Source: JABDMD01 sp965203475
GTDB lineage: Bacteria; Pseudomonadota; Gammaproteobacteria; UBA4575
Reading direction: 5' to 3'
NCBI GenBank assembly: GCA_965203475.1
Contig: OZ241890.1
Location: forward strand, 1,488,001-1,552,000
Length of the DNA: 64,000 bases
Positions within the stretch are counted from its first letter, which is position 1, and each line of letters begins with the position of its first letter. Below the pieces are notes generated by a model. The model was not told where the DNA came from and searched no databases. It worked only from the letters and a program-made list of their open reading frames with translations. The position numbers were made by a program, and so were the translations under genes. Shown here in pieces: positions 18,705 to 26,573 of the stretch.

Positions 18705-19463
18705 ATGAGTCATTCAATTTGTCATTTGCGTAATATAATTTTCTTAATATGTATTCTATTTACTTATGCCTGCACACACGAACCAGCCCCATTTTTACCA
18801 GAAACAATACAAACAAAAAAAATCGATAGAGCAGTATTAAAAGATATTCCGGGCAAATCCAGACTGCAAGTGATCATTGCTTATAACAATAGTGCTTGCA
18901 GTCATACCGCTTTACGATTAGCCACTACCAATAAACCAGCTATATTCTGGGATCCAGGAGGCGGTTACGGTATGACGGGTCATGCCAGACCCACCACTAA
19001 CATGCCCACTCTAACTACGAATAGAGATCAAGAAATAGAGGAAATGATTGATAAAAATAATCCTGATTCTGAACAAATTTTACGTGTACGAGATTTAGTT
19101 CTCGAAAAAGATACTCCATCATTGAATACGTACATGGACTTTCGTGTATCCCTCGATGACAAAATTGTAGAACTGTTTTTTTGGAACCTTACTCCAACAA
19201 AAGCAGACTATTTACATTCAATATTAATGAATGGCACTCAAAGTAATCACCCTAAAGGTGCATTCGATACCGATATTCCAGGTATGTTCTGTGGAAGTGC
19301 TGTTAGCGACTTTTTACATCGCTTTGCGGAAGATGTTGTTCCGTTATCTAGATCGTATTTTTTCCCGCATGATCTAGCAGCAGAACTTTACACAAAATCT
19401 CCTGATCAATTTATTATTTTTAATATTACGGAGAATACGTTTTACGACGTGAAACTTAATTAA
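18705..19463 (+). CDS. Lipoprotein, possible permuted NlpC/P60-type fold
   Basis: 252 residues. The signal peptide ends in a lipobox-like 'FTYAC' (Cys near residue 23). I do not recognise a named family. A conserved-looking 'ACSHTALRL' early in the mature part and a later 'GMFCGSAVSDFLHRF' give a His-before-Cys order, as in circularly permuted NlpC/P60 (LRAT/YiiX-like) cysteine peptidases or acyltransferases; this is an inference by pattern only. Another block is 'AIFWDPGGGYGMTGHAR'. It lies 47 bp after the diguanylate cyclase gene on the same strand and immediately before the c-di-GMP riboswitch. Confidence 0.7.
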   Translation: MSHSICHLRNIIFLICILFTYACTHEPAPFLPETIQTKKIDRAVLKDIPGKSRLQVIIAYNNSACSHTALRLATTNKPAIFWDPGGGYGMTGHARPTTNMPTLTTNRDQEIEEMIDKNNPDSEQILRVRDLVLEKDTPSLNTYMDFRVSLDDKIVELFFWNLTPTKADYLHSILMNGTQSNHPKGAFDTDIPGMFCGSAVSDFLHRFAEDVVPLSRSYFFPHDLAAELYTKSPDQFIIFNITENTFYDVKLN

Positions 19464-19596
19464 CTTATATTTTCTAGGCTTGAATAGACTCTGAAATGAC
19501 AAGCATATCTACTTTTCAGAACTATTTGTGACAATAAGCACACCAGAATAATTCTAAATTTTATAGCCTATTTTATAAACATGCTTTGTGACGTTA

Positions 19597-19713
19597 CATA
19601 GGCGTAGAAAAGGCAAACCTATTGAAAGATAGGGACGCAAAGTTTCCGATCTAAGAAATTCGATAATAATTAATCTCACGATTTTTAAGACAGCGGGACT
19701 GCCGGACACTATG
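19597..19713 (+). promoter_or_regulatory. Class I cyclic-di-GMP riboswitch aptamer (GEMM-I)
   Basis: The aptamer shows the diagnostic GGCAAACC, a stem CCTATT/GATAGG capped by a GAAA tetraloop (19618-19633), GGGACGCAAAG (19632-19642) and the 3' block GACAGCGGGACTGCCGG, as in the Vibrio Vc2 aptamer. CATAG (19597-19601) pairs with CTATG (19709-19713) as the closing helix. The second hairpin arm after the GATCTAAG block supplies the tetraloop receptor region. It lies 71 bp before a secreted-protein gene and just downstream of two c-di-GMP enzyme genes. The class assignment rests on these conserved blocks and was not computed. Confidence 0.88.
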
Positions 19714-19739
19714 AAGTAAAGCTTTATATGTATCCGTGA

Positions 19740-19779
19740 GTCTCATGTTTCGTTCGCATTGCAACCAGGAACATGAGAC
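19740..19779 (+). promoter_or_regulatory. Probable riboswitch expression platform (translation-control hairpin)
   Basis: GTCTCATGTT (19740-19749) and AACATGAGAC (19770-19779) form a perfect 10-bp stem with a 20-base loop. The 3' arm ends 4 bases before the ATG at 19784 and contains most of the only purine-rich ribosome site (GAGACGAGA). No T-run follows, so control would be at translation rather than termination (inference). Confidence 0.6.
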
Positions 19780-19783
19780 GAGA

Positions 19784-20323
19784 ATGGTTACACATTTTGT
19801 AAACAAGCTTGCTGCATACTTAGTAGCACCAATTTTATTTTGCTTACTAAACAATGTAGCGTTTGCAACATCACAAGGTTCACTAGGATCTAGTAGTACC
19901 GCCACGATCGATATTTCTGTAACAGTAAATCAATCGATTAAGGTATTAAGAACAAATGATTTAATTTTTGAAAACACTTCAGCTAATGTTTCCCAACCAC
20001 TTTGTGTTCAACACAATGGTTATACTGACGAAGCAGGTGTGCCTTATACCTTAATCGTAGATGACTTTAAACTATCTGAACAAACTACAAGCGCACCATT
20101 TAAAGTATATTTAGCAGATGATTCTAATTCCGAAAATTTAATCGAACTCCATTCTGGATTTACAATTCACAAACAAAATAATGTCCAAGCAAATTTAGAA
20201 AGCACTACAGAATGTTTAGCGTCAAATTTGCATTTACAAATGATTCCAATACAAGATTTTCAAGATCCAGCAAATATAAATGAAGTAATTGCTGAAATAG
20301 TACTTATGCTTTCACCCGAATAG
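19784..20323 (+). CDS. Secreted protein under c-di-GMP riboswitch control, function unknown
   Basis: About 179 residues. The chosen ATG gives a standard Sec signal peptide (hydrophobic 'YLVAPILFCLLNN' then 'VAFATSQG'). An in-frame start at 19736 would lie inside the riboswitch leader and is rejected. The mature part starts 'SQGSLGSSSTATIDISVTVNQ' and continues with beta-rich alternation and two cysteines (in 'PLCVQHN' and 'TECLAS') that could form a disulfide. The style resembles small beta-sandwich pilin- or spore-coat-like exported proteins, but no family is certain. The upstream riboswitch predicts a role in biofilm matrix, surface attachment or the motile/sessile switch. Confidence 0.75.
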   Translation: MVTHFVNKLAAYLVAPILFCLLNNVAFATSQGSLGSSSTATIDISVTVNQSIKVLRTNDLIFENTSANVSQPLCVQHNGYTDEAGVPYTLIVDDFKLSEQTTSAPFKVYLADDSNSENLIELHSGFTIHKQNNVQANLESTTECLASNLHLQMIPIQDFQDPANINEVIAEIVLMLSPE

Positions 20324-20433
20324 TAAGATTTGTAATTAAAATGAATTATTAAATCTTGTAGCCATTTCATTATATAGCTACCTCTTAAGAGATATAAATC
20401 ATAGGAACCTTGCAATAATTCCCGGTCTAGCCT

Positions 20434-20461
20434 TAGACACCTGTCTCGCCCTATGTATAAT
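20434..20461 (+). promoter_or_regulatory. Sigma70-type promoter for pckG
   Basis: TAGACA (20434-20439), a 16-bp spacer and a perfect TATAAT (20456-20461). Transcription would begin near 20468, giving an 80-base leader that contains the hairpin at 20478-20511. Confidence 0.7.
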
Positions 20462-20477
20462 CAGGTGCTTCGATTTT

Positions 20478-20511
20478 AGCCAGCCAACAATACAAAAACT
20501 CAAGGCTGGCT
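20478..20511 (+). promoter_or_regulatory. Leader hairpin in front of pckG
   Basis: AGCCAGCC (20478-20485) and GGCTGGCT (20504-20511) are perfectly complementary across an 18-base A-rich loop. There is no T-run. It lies about 10 bases into the predicted transcript and could be a 5' stabilising stem or a protein-binding leader. Confidence 0.5.
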
Positions 20512-20546
20512 GTTTAGCAATTTACACTAAAAACAAGGAATTATAG

Positions 20547-22307
20547 ATGAGTACGACGAATGATGCCCTCGCGACATGGGTAGAAGAGGTTGCGGCACTG
20601 ACGAAACCTGACAATATTGTTTGGTGCGATGGAAGTGATGCTGAATATGACCGCATGGTCGATATGATGTTAGATAATGGAACACTTTCAAAACTAAACG
20701 AGAAAACCCACCCTAATTGTTATCTTCACCGTTCTGATCCTTCCGATGTTGCACGTGTTGAACACTTAACATTTGTTTGTTCAAAAGAAGAAGAAGATGC
20801 AGGCCCAAACAATCACTGGATGGATCCAGTAGAGGCCCACAAGAAGTTAGATGATTTATTTGATGGTTGTATGCAAGGCCGTACCATGTATGTCATTCCT
20901 TATTGCATGGGGCCCATCGATTCACCTCTTTCACGTAATGGTGTAGAAATTACCGACAGTCCTTATGTAGTAGCCAATATGAAAATCATGGCTCGCATTG
21001 GAACAGAAGCTCAAAAAAGAATTGAAAGTGAAGGCACTTTTGTTAAAGGCGTACACTCAACTGGTGATTTAGATCCAGATAAACGATTTATTATGCATTT
21101 CCCTGAAGAACTCTTGATCAGAAGTATTGGTTCTGGTTATGGCGGTAATGCACTACTGGGTAAAAAGTGTCACGCACTACGTATTGCAAGCTGGCAAGCT
21201 CGAACTGAAGGATGGCTTGCAGAACACATGTTAATTATGGGTCTGGAAAGCCCTGAAGGCGAAACACACTATATTGCCTGTGCATTCCCATCTGCATGCG
21301 GAAAAACTAACCTTGCAATGTTAATTCCACCGGAACAATACAATGGTTGGAAAGTAACAACTGTGGGTGATGATATTTGTTGGTTACACCTGCGTGACGA
21401 TGGTCGTTTATGGGCAATCAACCCAGAGTCTGGTTACTTTGGCGTTATTCCTGGTACTAATGAATGGTCCAACAAAAATGCATACGAATGCTTAAAGTCT
21501 GATGCAATCTTCACGAATGCGGGCTTAACCGCAGATAACCAGCCATGGTGGGAAGAAAAAGACGATGGCATGGTGCCTGTAACGGATTGGAAAGGTAATC
21601 CTTATGATCCTGAAGTAGGCCCAGCTGCACATCCAAACTCTCGCTTTACGGTATCAGCTAAAAATAACCCCGTTTATTCGCCTATGGCGGATAATCCAGA
21701 TGGTGTACCGATTAGTGCAATTATATTTGGTGGCCGTCGAAAAGAATTAGCTCCACTGGTTTATGAAGCCAAAGACTGGGATCACGGAGTATTAGTAGGA
21801 GCTTCATGCGCTTCTGAAATGACAGCGGCTGCTATTGGTGGTGCAGGTCAAGTACGTCGCGACCCAATGGCGATGAAGCCATTCTGTGGTTATAACTTTG
21901 CTGACTACTTTGCACATTGGCTAACGTTTGGACCCAAATCAGACAAATTGCCAAAATTGTTCCATGTTAATTGGTTCCGTCGCGACAAAGACGGCAAATT
22001 TATGTGGCCAGGTTTTGGTGAAAACATGCGTGTGCTTGCCTGGATTGTTGCGCGAGTTGAAGGCAAAGTCGATGCCAGAGAAACACCCATTGGATTTTTG
22101 CCCAATGTAGACGACATCGACATTAAAGGTATCGATGTCAGCAAAGAAACCATGGAAGCACTTTTAGGTGTTAATGTTGGTCAATGGCAAGGTGAAGTAC
22201 AAGCGATTAGTGAATACCTTGATGAATTTGGTGCTCGCACACCACAAACCCTAAAAGATGAGTTAGCAAAAATTACAACTGCATTACAACAAAGTAAAGC
22301 TGCTTAA
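20547..22307 (+). CDS. pckG: Phosphoenolpyruvate carboxykinase, GTP-dependent
   Basis: 586 residues, the usual length of the GTP-type enzyme. The phosphate-binding loop 'FPSACGKTNLAML', 'GDDICWL', 'GSGYGGNALLGKKCHALRI' and the guanine-site region 'FADYFAHWL' are all GTP-PEPCK signatures and unlike the ATP-type PckA. It catalyses oxaloacetate + GTP to PEP + CO2, gluconeogenic or anaplerotic, in the cytoplasm. It is a monocistronic unit with its own promoter, leader hairpin, good ribosome site (AAGGAA) and a strong bidirectional terminator. Confidence 0.97.
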   Translation: MSTTNDALATWVEEVAALTKPDNIVWCDGSDAEYDRMVDMMLDNGTLSKLNEKTHPNCYLHRSDPSDVARVEHLTFVCSKEEEDAGPNNHWMDPVEAHKKLDDLFDGCMQGRTMYVIPYCMGPIDSPLSRNGVEITDSPYVVANMKIMARIGTEAQKRIESEGTFVKGVHSTGDLDPDKRFIMHFPEELLIRSIGSGYGGNALLGKKCHALRIASWQARTEGWLAEHMLIMGLESPEGETHYIACAFPSACGKTNLAMLIPPEQYNGWKVTTVGDDICWLHLRDDGRLWAINPESGYFGVIPGTNEWSNKNAYECLKSDAIFTNAGLTADNQPWWEEKDDGMVPVTDWKGNPYDPEVGPAAHPNSRFTVSAKNNPVYSPMADNPDGVPISAIIFGGRRKELAPLVYEAKDWDHGVLVGASCASEMTAAAIGGAGQVRRDPMAMKPFCGYNFADYFAHWLTFGPKSDKLPKLFHVNWFRRDKDGKFMWPGFGENMRVLAWIVARVEGKVDARETPIGFLPNVDDIDIKGIDVSKETMEALLGVNVGQWQGEVQAISEYLDEFGARTPQTLKDELAKITTALQQSKAA

Positions 22308-22330
22308 ATCTTTCTAGCTACTAAATTAAA

Positions 22331-22356
22331 AAAGCCCCTGAACCAGGGGCTTTTTT
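22331..22356. terminator. Bidirectional intrinsic terminator between convergent genes
   Basis: A perfect GCCCCTG/CAGGGGC stem (22334-22340 and 22344-22350), 3-base loop, with an A-run on the left and a T-run (22351-22356) on the right. It serves pckG and the minus-strand inverse autotransporter, whose TAA at 22355-22357 overlaps the T-run. Confidence 0.93.
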
Positions 22357-24694
22357 ATGGGCAACTCGTAATGGGTCCCGATGAAAATCCGATAGAACCC
22401 GTATTGCCAGCATTCGTTCGACAGGCTAAACCATTATTAATTGTACCTTGAATACTGTTACCTGTGCCGTCCAATGTAGTATTGGTTAAATGAAATGCAT
22501 CATCATTTCCACCGCCGTTACCTATATTGTTAACAGTCGAATTATTCAAAGTAAAACTACCACCCGAAGCACGCACGCCATCATTTGCGGTATTACTGAT
22601 TAAAATATTATTTCCAGTAAATGTGGCATTATTTTGATGTTGAATGCCATTGTTGCCGGTATTCATGATTTCAACATTCGTTAAAGTACTGGTTGAGCTA
22701 TTTTGGAAAATAGCGCCCTGTGCACCAGAGGTGTTAATTGTGAAATCAGAAATTATGGCATTTGCAGTTCCACTTACTCTAAGCCCTTGTGTGCCTGCAT
22801 TTGAAATTAAAACATTGTCTACTTGAGCAGCAGTATTGCTTATTTGTATTCCTTCGAGACCAGTATTGGTAATCGTAGTGTTGTCTACATCTAAAGTTGA
22901 ATTGTTGGCAAAAATTCCTTCGTTCGTAGTATTACTTAGCGTCGAATTTCTAATGGTCGCCGTTGTACCACTGTTCACTAAAATGCCTTGACTGGTTACA
23001 TTATCAATTCGAACATTATCAACTGTTAAAGTTGAATTATTTACAGCCGATATACCATCATCTCCGCCACTCACATTTATATCTTGAATGATAGAATTCG
23101 TCAGAGTAAGCGTCGAGTTATTAACTTCGATCGCTTCTCGGTTCGTGCGAGTGATAAAAACATTATCTGCAATCAAGCTAGAATTATTACGTGCACGTAT
23201 ACCTTCAAAATTAGTATCTGATATGTTTACGTTATTTAGCTGAACCGTTCCATTTACAATTTCTACGCCTTCTCTGCCTGTATTTTGGATATTTGTATTA
23301 ACCAAGCTTGCAGTAGACCCACCATTTATTAATAAACCTTCTCTACCGGCACTATTGATATTCAAATTGCTGAAAGCAACATCTGAATTGGTTTGTACTA
23401 ATACCCCTTGTCGATTACCTGCTGTACTCACAACGGTAATGTCTGAAACGGTAACATTGGTCGAATTACGAATTCGCAGTGGCCTACCTCCCTGCAACTC
23501 CACCGCATTAATACTTACGTTGTTGTCATTATCGACAAACAACAAATCGCCATTACCTGCTCGATTAAAAGTGGGACGACTACCAGCTGGTGTAAATGGA
23601 ATGGTTTCCCCACCCGCATTTAAATTTATGGTTGAACCACCGCCGGCAATGAACTGCCCCGGCAATGTATTAACCGTAGCATTGCCTACATCGATTACAC
23701 CCTGGCTTCCATCGGCAACAATTAAACTATTTTGGCCGGCTGCCGTTACGGCCGCTGGTACATTGGTTGTATTGGCATCGATTGTATTTACAGTTGTAAT
23801 GACCGCTCCCGTTGCAGGATTTATCACAGGCAGCAGTTCATCACTTTGTTTTTGAGTAACTATCACATCATCATCACGAACCACCGCTTCAACCATTCTT
23901 CGCTCCAATGCGGGTAAAATTGGAGACTTTGATGAAGTTTTCCCGAATGGAATTCTTAATTGAAGTAAGCCAAAAGTTTGGCTGCCCCGAACATCATCAT
24001 CTGTGTATTCAACACCAAAAGTTAATCTTGAACCCTTCGATAATGATTGCATAAACGACAAGTCATGCAAACGTACTTCTAATCGCGCTTTTGGCCCACT
24101 GACTTCTTCAAAATCACTTTCATCATAATAGAAACCCCCTAAAAACAATCTTGTGTCTTCAAGAACTGGAAGTTTATATCCGACTTCGATGTCCGCTCCA
24201 GATAGTGCACGCTCTTCACCAAGACGGGCGCCTATTTGATTGCCATTAATTTCTATTTCATTTAAATCATCTACATCTTTGGTACCACCCTCAGGAAAGT
24301 ATCCATTTACCCGAAAATCCCAAACCTCACTTAATAATTCAAAACCAACTGTACCTTGGGTAAAAGTGTTATCATTTTCAGTTTCCTTAACATCAAAATA
24401 TCCATAGCCTCCAACAATCCAATTGTCCAATAATCTTCTTACGCCAACACCAAAATTCCCTTCACTATTATCATGATCATCAAACACTGCTCGAATATTT
24501 CCAAACAACAATAATTCGTGGTTTTGATAGAAAGGGATAAACATATCACCTTTTGCTAGTGATCGATCAGTACCCGGTTTACCAATAAACTCTACAAATC
24601 CTTTCCATTTTTTTTCGTCATTAGCATTCGCAATGCAGAACATTTGCAATGAAAAGAGAACGAAAATTACGGCAAAAAATCGAAGGGTCTTCAT
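22355..24694 (-). CDS. Inverse-autotransporter-type outer-membrane protein with beta-helix passenger
   Basis: 779 residues. A signal peptide (about 1-24) is followed by an inverse autotransporter beta-barrel domain (about 30-255): 'GKPGTDRSLAKGDMFIPF', 'FGNIRAVFDDHDNSEGNFGVG', 'GGYGYFDVKETENDNTFTQG'. The C-terminal passenger (about 350-775) contains roughly a dozen degenerate repeats of about 20-25 residues with 'NxxTLxxDNxxI' and 'GIxxxNxS' patterns, a right-handed parallel beta-helix as in pectate-lyase-like folds. Two cysteines close the C-terminus. Barrel-first order matches intimin/invasin (type Ve) secretion, but the passenger is a beta-helix rather than Ig-like repeats. It is likely a surface adhesin; a polysaccharide-binding or lyase role is possible. 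Confidence 0.82.
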   Translation of the reverse strand: MKTLRFFAVIFVLFSLQMFCIANANDEKKWKGFVEFIGKPGTDRSLAKGDMFIPFYQNHELLLFGNIRAVFDDHDNSEGNFGVGVRRLLDNWIVGGYGYFDVKETENDNTFTQGTVGFELLSEVWDFRVNGYFPEGGTKDVDDLNEIEINGNQIGARLGEERALSGADIEVGYKLPVLEDTRLFLGGFYYDESDFEEVSGPKARLEVRLHDLSFMQSLSKGSRLTFGVEYTDDDVRGSQTFGLLQLRIPFGKTSSKSPILPALERRMVEAVVRDDDVIVTQKQSDELLPVINPATGAVITTVNTIDANTTNVPAAVTAAGQNSLIVADGSQGVIDVGNATVNTLPGQFIAGGGSTINLNAGGETIPFTPAGSRPTFNRAGNGDLLFVDNDNNVSINAVELQGGRPLRIRNSTNVTVSDITVVSTAGNRQGVLVQTNSDVAFSNLNINSAGREGLLINGGSTASLVNTNIQNTGREGVEIVNGTVQLNNVNISDTNFEGIRARNNSSLIADNVFITRTNREAIEVNNSTLTLTNSIIQDINVSGGDDGISAVNNSTLTVDNVRIDNVTSQGILVNSGTTATIRNSTLSNTTNEGIFANNSTLDVDNTTITNTGLEGIQISNTAAQVDNVLISNAGTQGLRVSGTANAIISDFTINTSGAQGAIFQNSSTSTLTNVEIMNTGNNGIQHQNNATFTGNNILISNTANDGVRASGGSFTLNNSTVNNIGNGGGNDDAFHLTNTTLDGTGNSIQGTINNGLACRTNAGNTGSIGFSSGPITSCP

Positions 24695-24838
24695 AATTCT
24701 AATAGAATACCGGTTTTAGGCTAAAATTATCTATAATGAGTTGGGCGTAATTCACATTTTTGATTTGTAAATTTGTAACTTATGTCATTTTGTCTGAAAT
24801 TTTAACCACCACTAAAATTAATAAAATGTAGCAGTTTT

Positions 24839-25312
24839 ATGTCGAGAAAAATTATTTCTGGAGGGCAAACTGGAGTCGATCGTGCAGCACTAGATGCGGC
24901 TCTAGATCATAATTTTCCCTGCGGTGGCTACTGTCCAAAAGGTCGCACTGCAGAAGATGGAATTATTGATAGCAAGTATCCGCTTACAGAACTGAAATCT
25001 TCGGACTATGCACAGCGTACTTTGGAAAATGTGCTGGCTGCTGACTCTACTTTAATTATATTTAATGCAAATTTATCAGGAGGAACAGCTCTTACCAATC
25101 ATTATTGCAAAAAACACAAAAAGCCTAATTTACTAGTTGATGCAAATAAAGAAACTCTTAGCACCACTATAGATTTAATAGTAGAAAATCTAAAACGATA
25201 TAACACTAAAATTTTGAATGTTGCGGGCCCGCGTGCCAGCAACTGGGCAGAAGGATATTCTTATACTTATGAATATGTTTCTGAATTAATCTTACGTACT
25301 ACAAATAACTAG
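24839..25312 (+). CDS. Putative molybdenum-carrier family protein
   Basis: 157 residues with the family opening 'SGGQTGVDRAALDAAL', then 'GGYCPKGRTAEDG', 'YPLTEL', 'DSTLIIF' and 'NVAGPRAS', all matching the molybdenum cofactor carrier-like (PF12694) family, a Rossmann-like fold with a phosphate-binding glycine loop. In bacteria its exact role is not established. It is monocistronic, divergent from the inverse autotransporter (144 bp apart), and stops 4 bp before the end of the minus-strand dienelactone hydrolase-like gene. Confidence 0.83.
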   Translation: MSRKIISGGQTGVDRAALDAALDHNFPCGGYCPKGRTAEDGIIDSKYPLTELKSSDYAQRTLENVLAADSTLIIFNANLSGGTALTNHYCKKHKKPNLLVDANKETLSTTIDLIVENLKRYNTKILNVAGPRASNWAEGYSYTYEYVSELILRTTNN

Positions 25313-25316
25313 AATG

Positions 25317-26123
25317 TTATTCAAATATAGAAGATAAAAACACTTGCATACGTTTCCAAGAGTCTGCATCTGCTTCAGCATCATATTGTAATGCTGGTAA
25401 ATCAAATTTTACTCGAAAGTTATCCGCTTCTGGATTAGTGAAGCTGTGTTTTATATCTGGGTAACCAATAAACTCATAATCAACATCTGCGACATCCATT
25501 TCTTGTTTGAATACATCCACTTGTTCCGGAGGTATCAATGGATCCGCATTTCCATGCAACACTAACACTTTTGCACTAACTGCATTCGCTTTCGCAGGAG
25601 ATTTAGTGCTCAAACTGCCATGAAAACTCACCACGCCATCTAGGTCCGCACCTGTCCGCGCCATGTGCAATACCATTGTCCCACCAAAACAATAACCAAT
25701 AGCCGCATTTTTTTCTGCATCTGTTTGCGCTTGATCATTTAACACCTTGCGAGCAGCATTAAAGCGTTTTTCAGCCAATGTCATATTACTTGTCACTTCT
25801 TGCATAAACTTTCCAGCATCTTTGGGATGCTCAGCGAGCTTTCCATCCCCATACATATCCACTGCCAATGCTACATAACCTAGTCCAGCTAACATTTCTG
25901 CTCGTTTTCGAGCATAGGCGTTATGCCCCCACCATTCATGCACCACCAATACACCAGGGCGTTTAACATCGACAGTTGAATCGTAGGCCAAGTAGCCTGT
26001 TAGCGTTACGCCATCTACTTGGTATGTTATTTCCTGCGTATGAATGTTGCTTGCCGCCCAAAGGGCACTAGAAAACATGTATAAAAACAACGTACAGAAT
26101 ATTAATTTTGTGCTTTGAGCCAT
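25317..26123 (-). CDS. Exported dienelactone hydrolase-family alpha/beta hydrolase
   Basis: About 268 residues with a signal peptide ending 'SSALWAAS', so periplasmic. The catalytic triad is Cys in 'IGYCFGGTM', Asp in 'HGNADPLIP' and His in 'IKHSFTNP', as in dienelactone hydrolases where Cys replaces Ser. 'VVHEWWGHNAYARKRAEML' is the family's oxyanion region. The start at 26123 is preferred because AAGGA lies 10 bases upstream; a GTG at 26144 lacks a ribosome site. Substrate unknown. A small secreted protein gene lies 27 bp upstream and may share the transcript. Confidence 0.85.
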   Translation of the reverse strand: MAQSTKLIFCTLFLYMFSSALWAASNIHTQEITYQVDGVTLTGYLAYDSTVDVKRPGVLVVHEWWGHNAYARKRAEMLAGLGYVALAVDMYGDGKLAEHPKDAGKFMQEVTSNMTLAEKRFNAARKVLNDQAQTDAEKNAAIGYCFGGTMVLHMARTGADLDGVVSFHGSLSTKSPAKANAVSAKVLVLHGNADPLIPPEQVDVFKQEMDVADVDYEFIGYPDIKHSFTNPEADNFRVKFDLPALQYDAEADADSWKRMQVFLSSIFE

Positions 26124-26150
26124 ATTTATAAAATCCTTATGCACTATTAA

Positions 26151-26510
26151 CTAATTGCATGAAAATTCCCGGAATAAACCATTTTTAACAATATCCGGCG
26201 CGGAACGATCTAATTTCGCATCTTCTCGTAAAATAAATTTGGAAACTGCTTCAATGATTTGATTCTTTGTAGTTCCTTCTTCAATACAAAGACTTACTGT
26301 CCCACTAGATTCTTGGTCAAAAATTGCACCAATATAGCCAGCATATTCTGCAATTAAGGTTGTATCTGCTCCTTCTGCCTCACTTTGATAATGTTGCCAT
26401 TCCTTAGCAGCCTGCACTAACTTCTCACTATTAAAAAAATGATACGTCACTGCATCAGCACTTGTAAGAACAAGGATGAGCAGAACTGAGCTTGTTATTT
26501 TTTTAATCAT
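26151..26510 (-). CDS. Small exported Rap1a/Tai-like protein
   Basis: 119 residues with a signal peptide (ending 'TSADA'). The mature segment 'AGYIGAIFDQ...VSLCIEEGTTKNQIIEAVSKFI' and the terminal 'LFREFSC' follow the Rap1a/Tai pattern: a Cys after a short beta turn, a helix, and a final Phe-x-Cys pair. Rap1a and Tai proteins are periplasmic immunity proteins against type VI secretion amidases, but many homologues are orphan proteins of unknown use. No toxin or T6SS gene is near. It lies 27 bp upstream of the dienelactone hydrolase-like gene on the same strand. Confidence 0.6.
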   Translation of the reverse strand: MIKKITSSVLLILVLTSADAVTYHFFNSEKLVQAAKEWQHYQSEAEGADTTLIAEYAGYIGAIFDQESSGTVSLCIEEGTTKNQIIEAVSKFILREDAKLDRSAPDIVKNGLFREFSCN

Positions 26511-26573
26511 AACTCTAATATACTGAATATAATGTAATAATATTTGACTATTGTAAATAATTTATAAAACTCA

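Noticed and set aside
19736..19783. Upstream in-frame start for the riboswitch-controlled secreted protein
   Set aside because: It lies in the expression-platform hairpin and would put charged residues before the signal peptide.
22355..24694. A pectate lyase or other secreted polysaccharidase
   Set aside because: The repeats give the fold, but no catalytic residues of a known lyase family can be pointed to, and the N-terminal barrel indicates an outer-membrane anchor.
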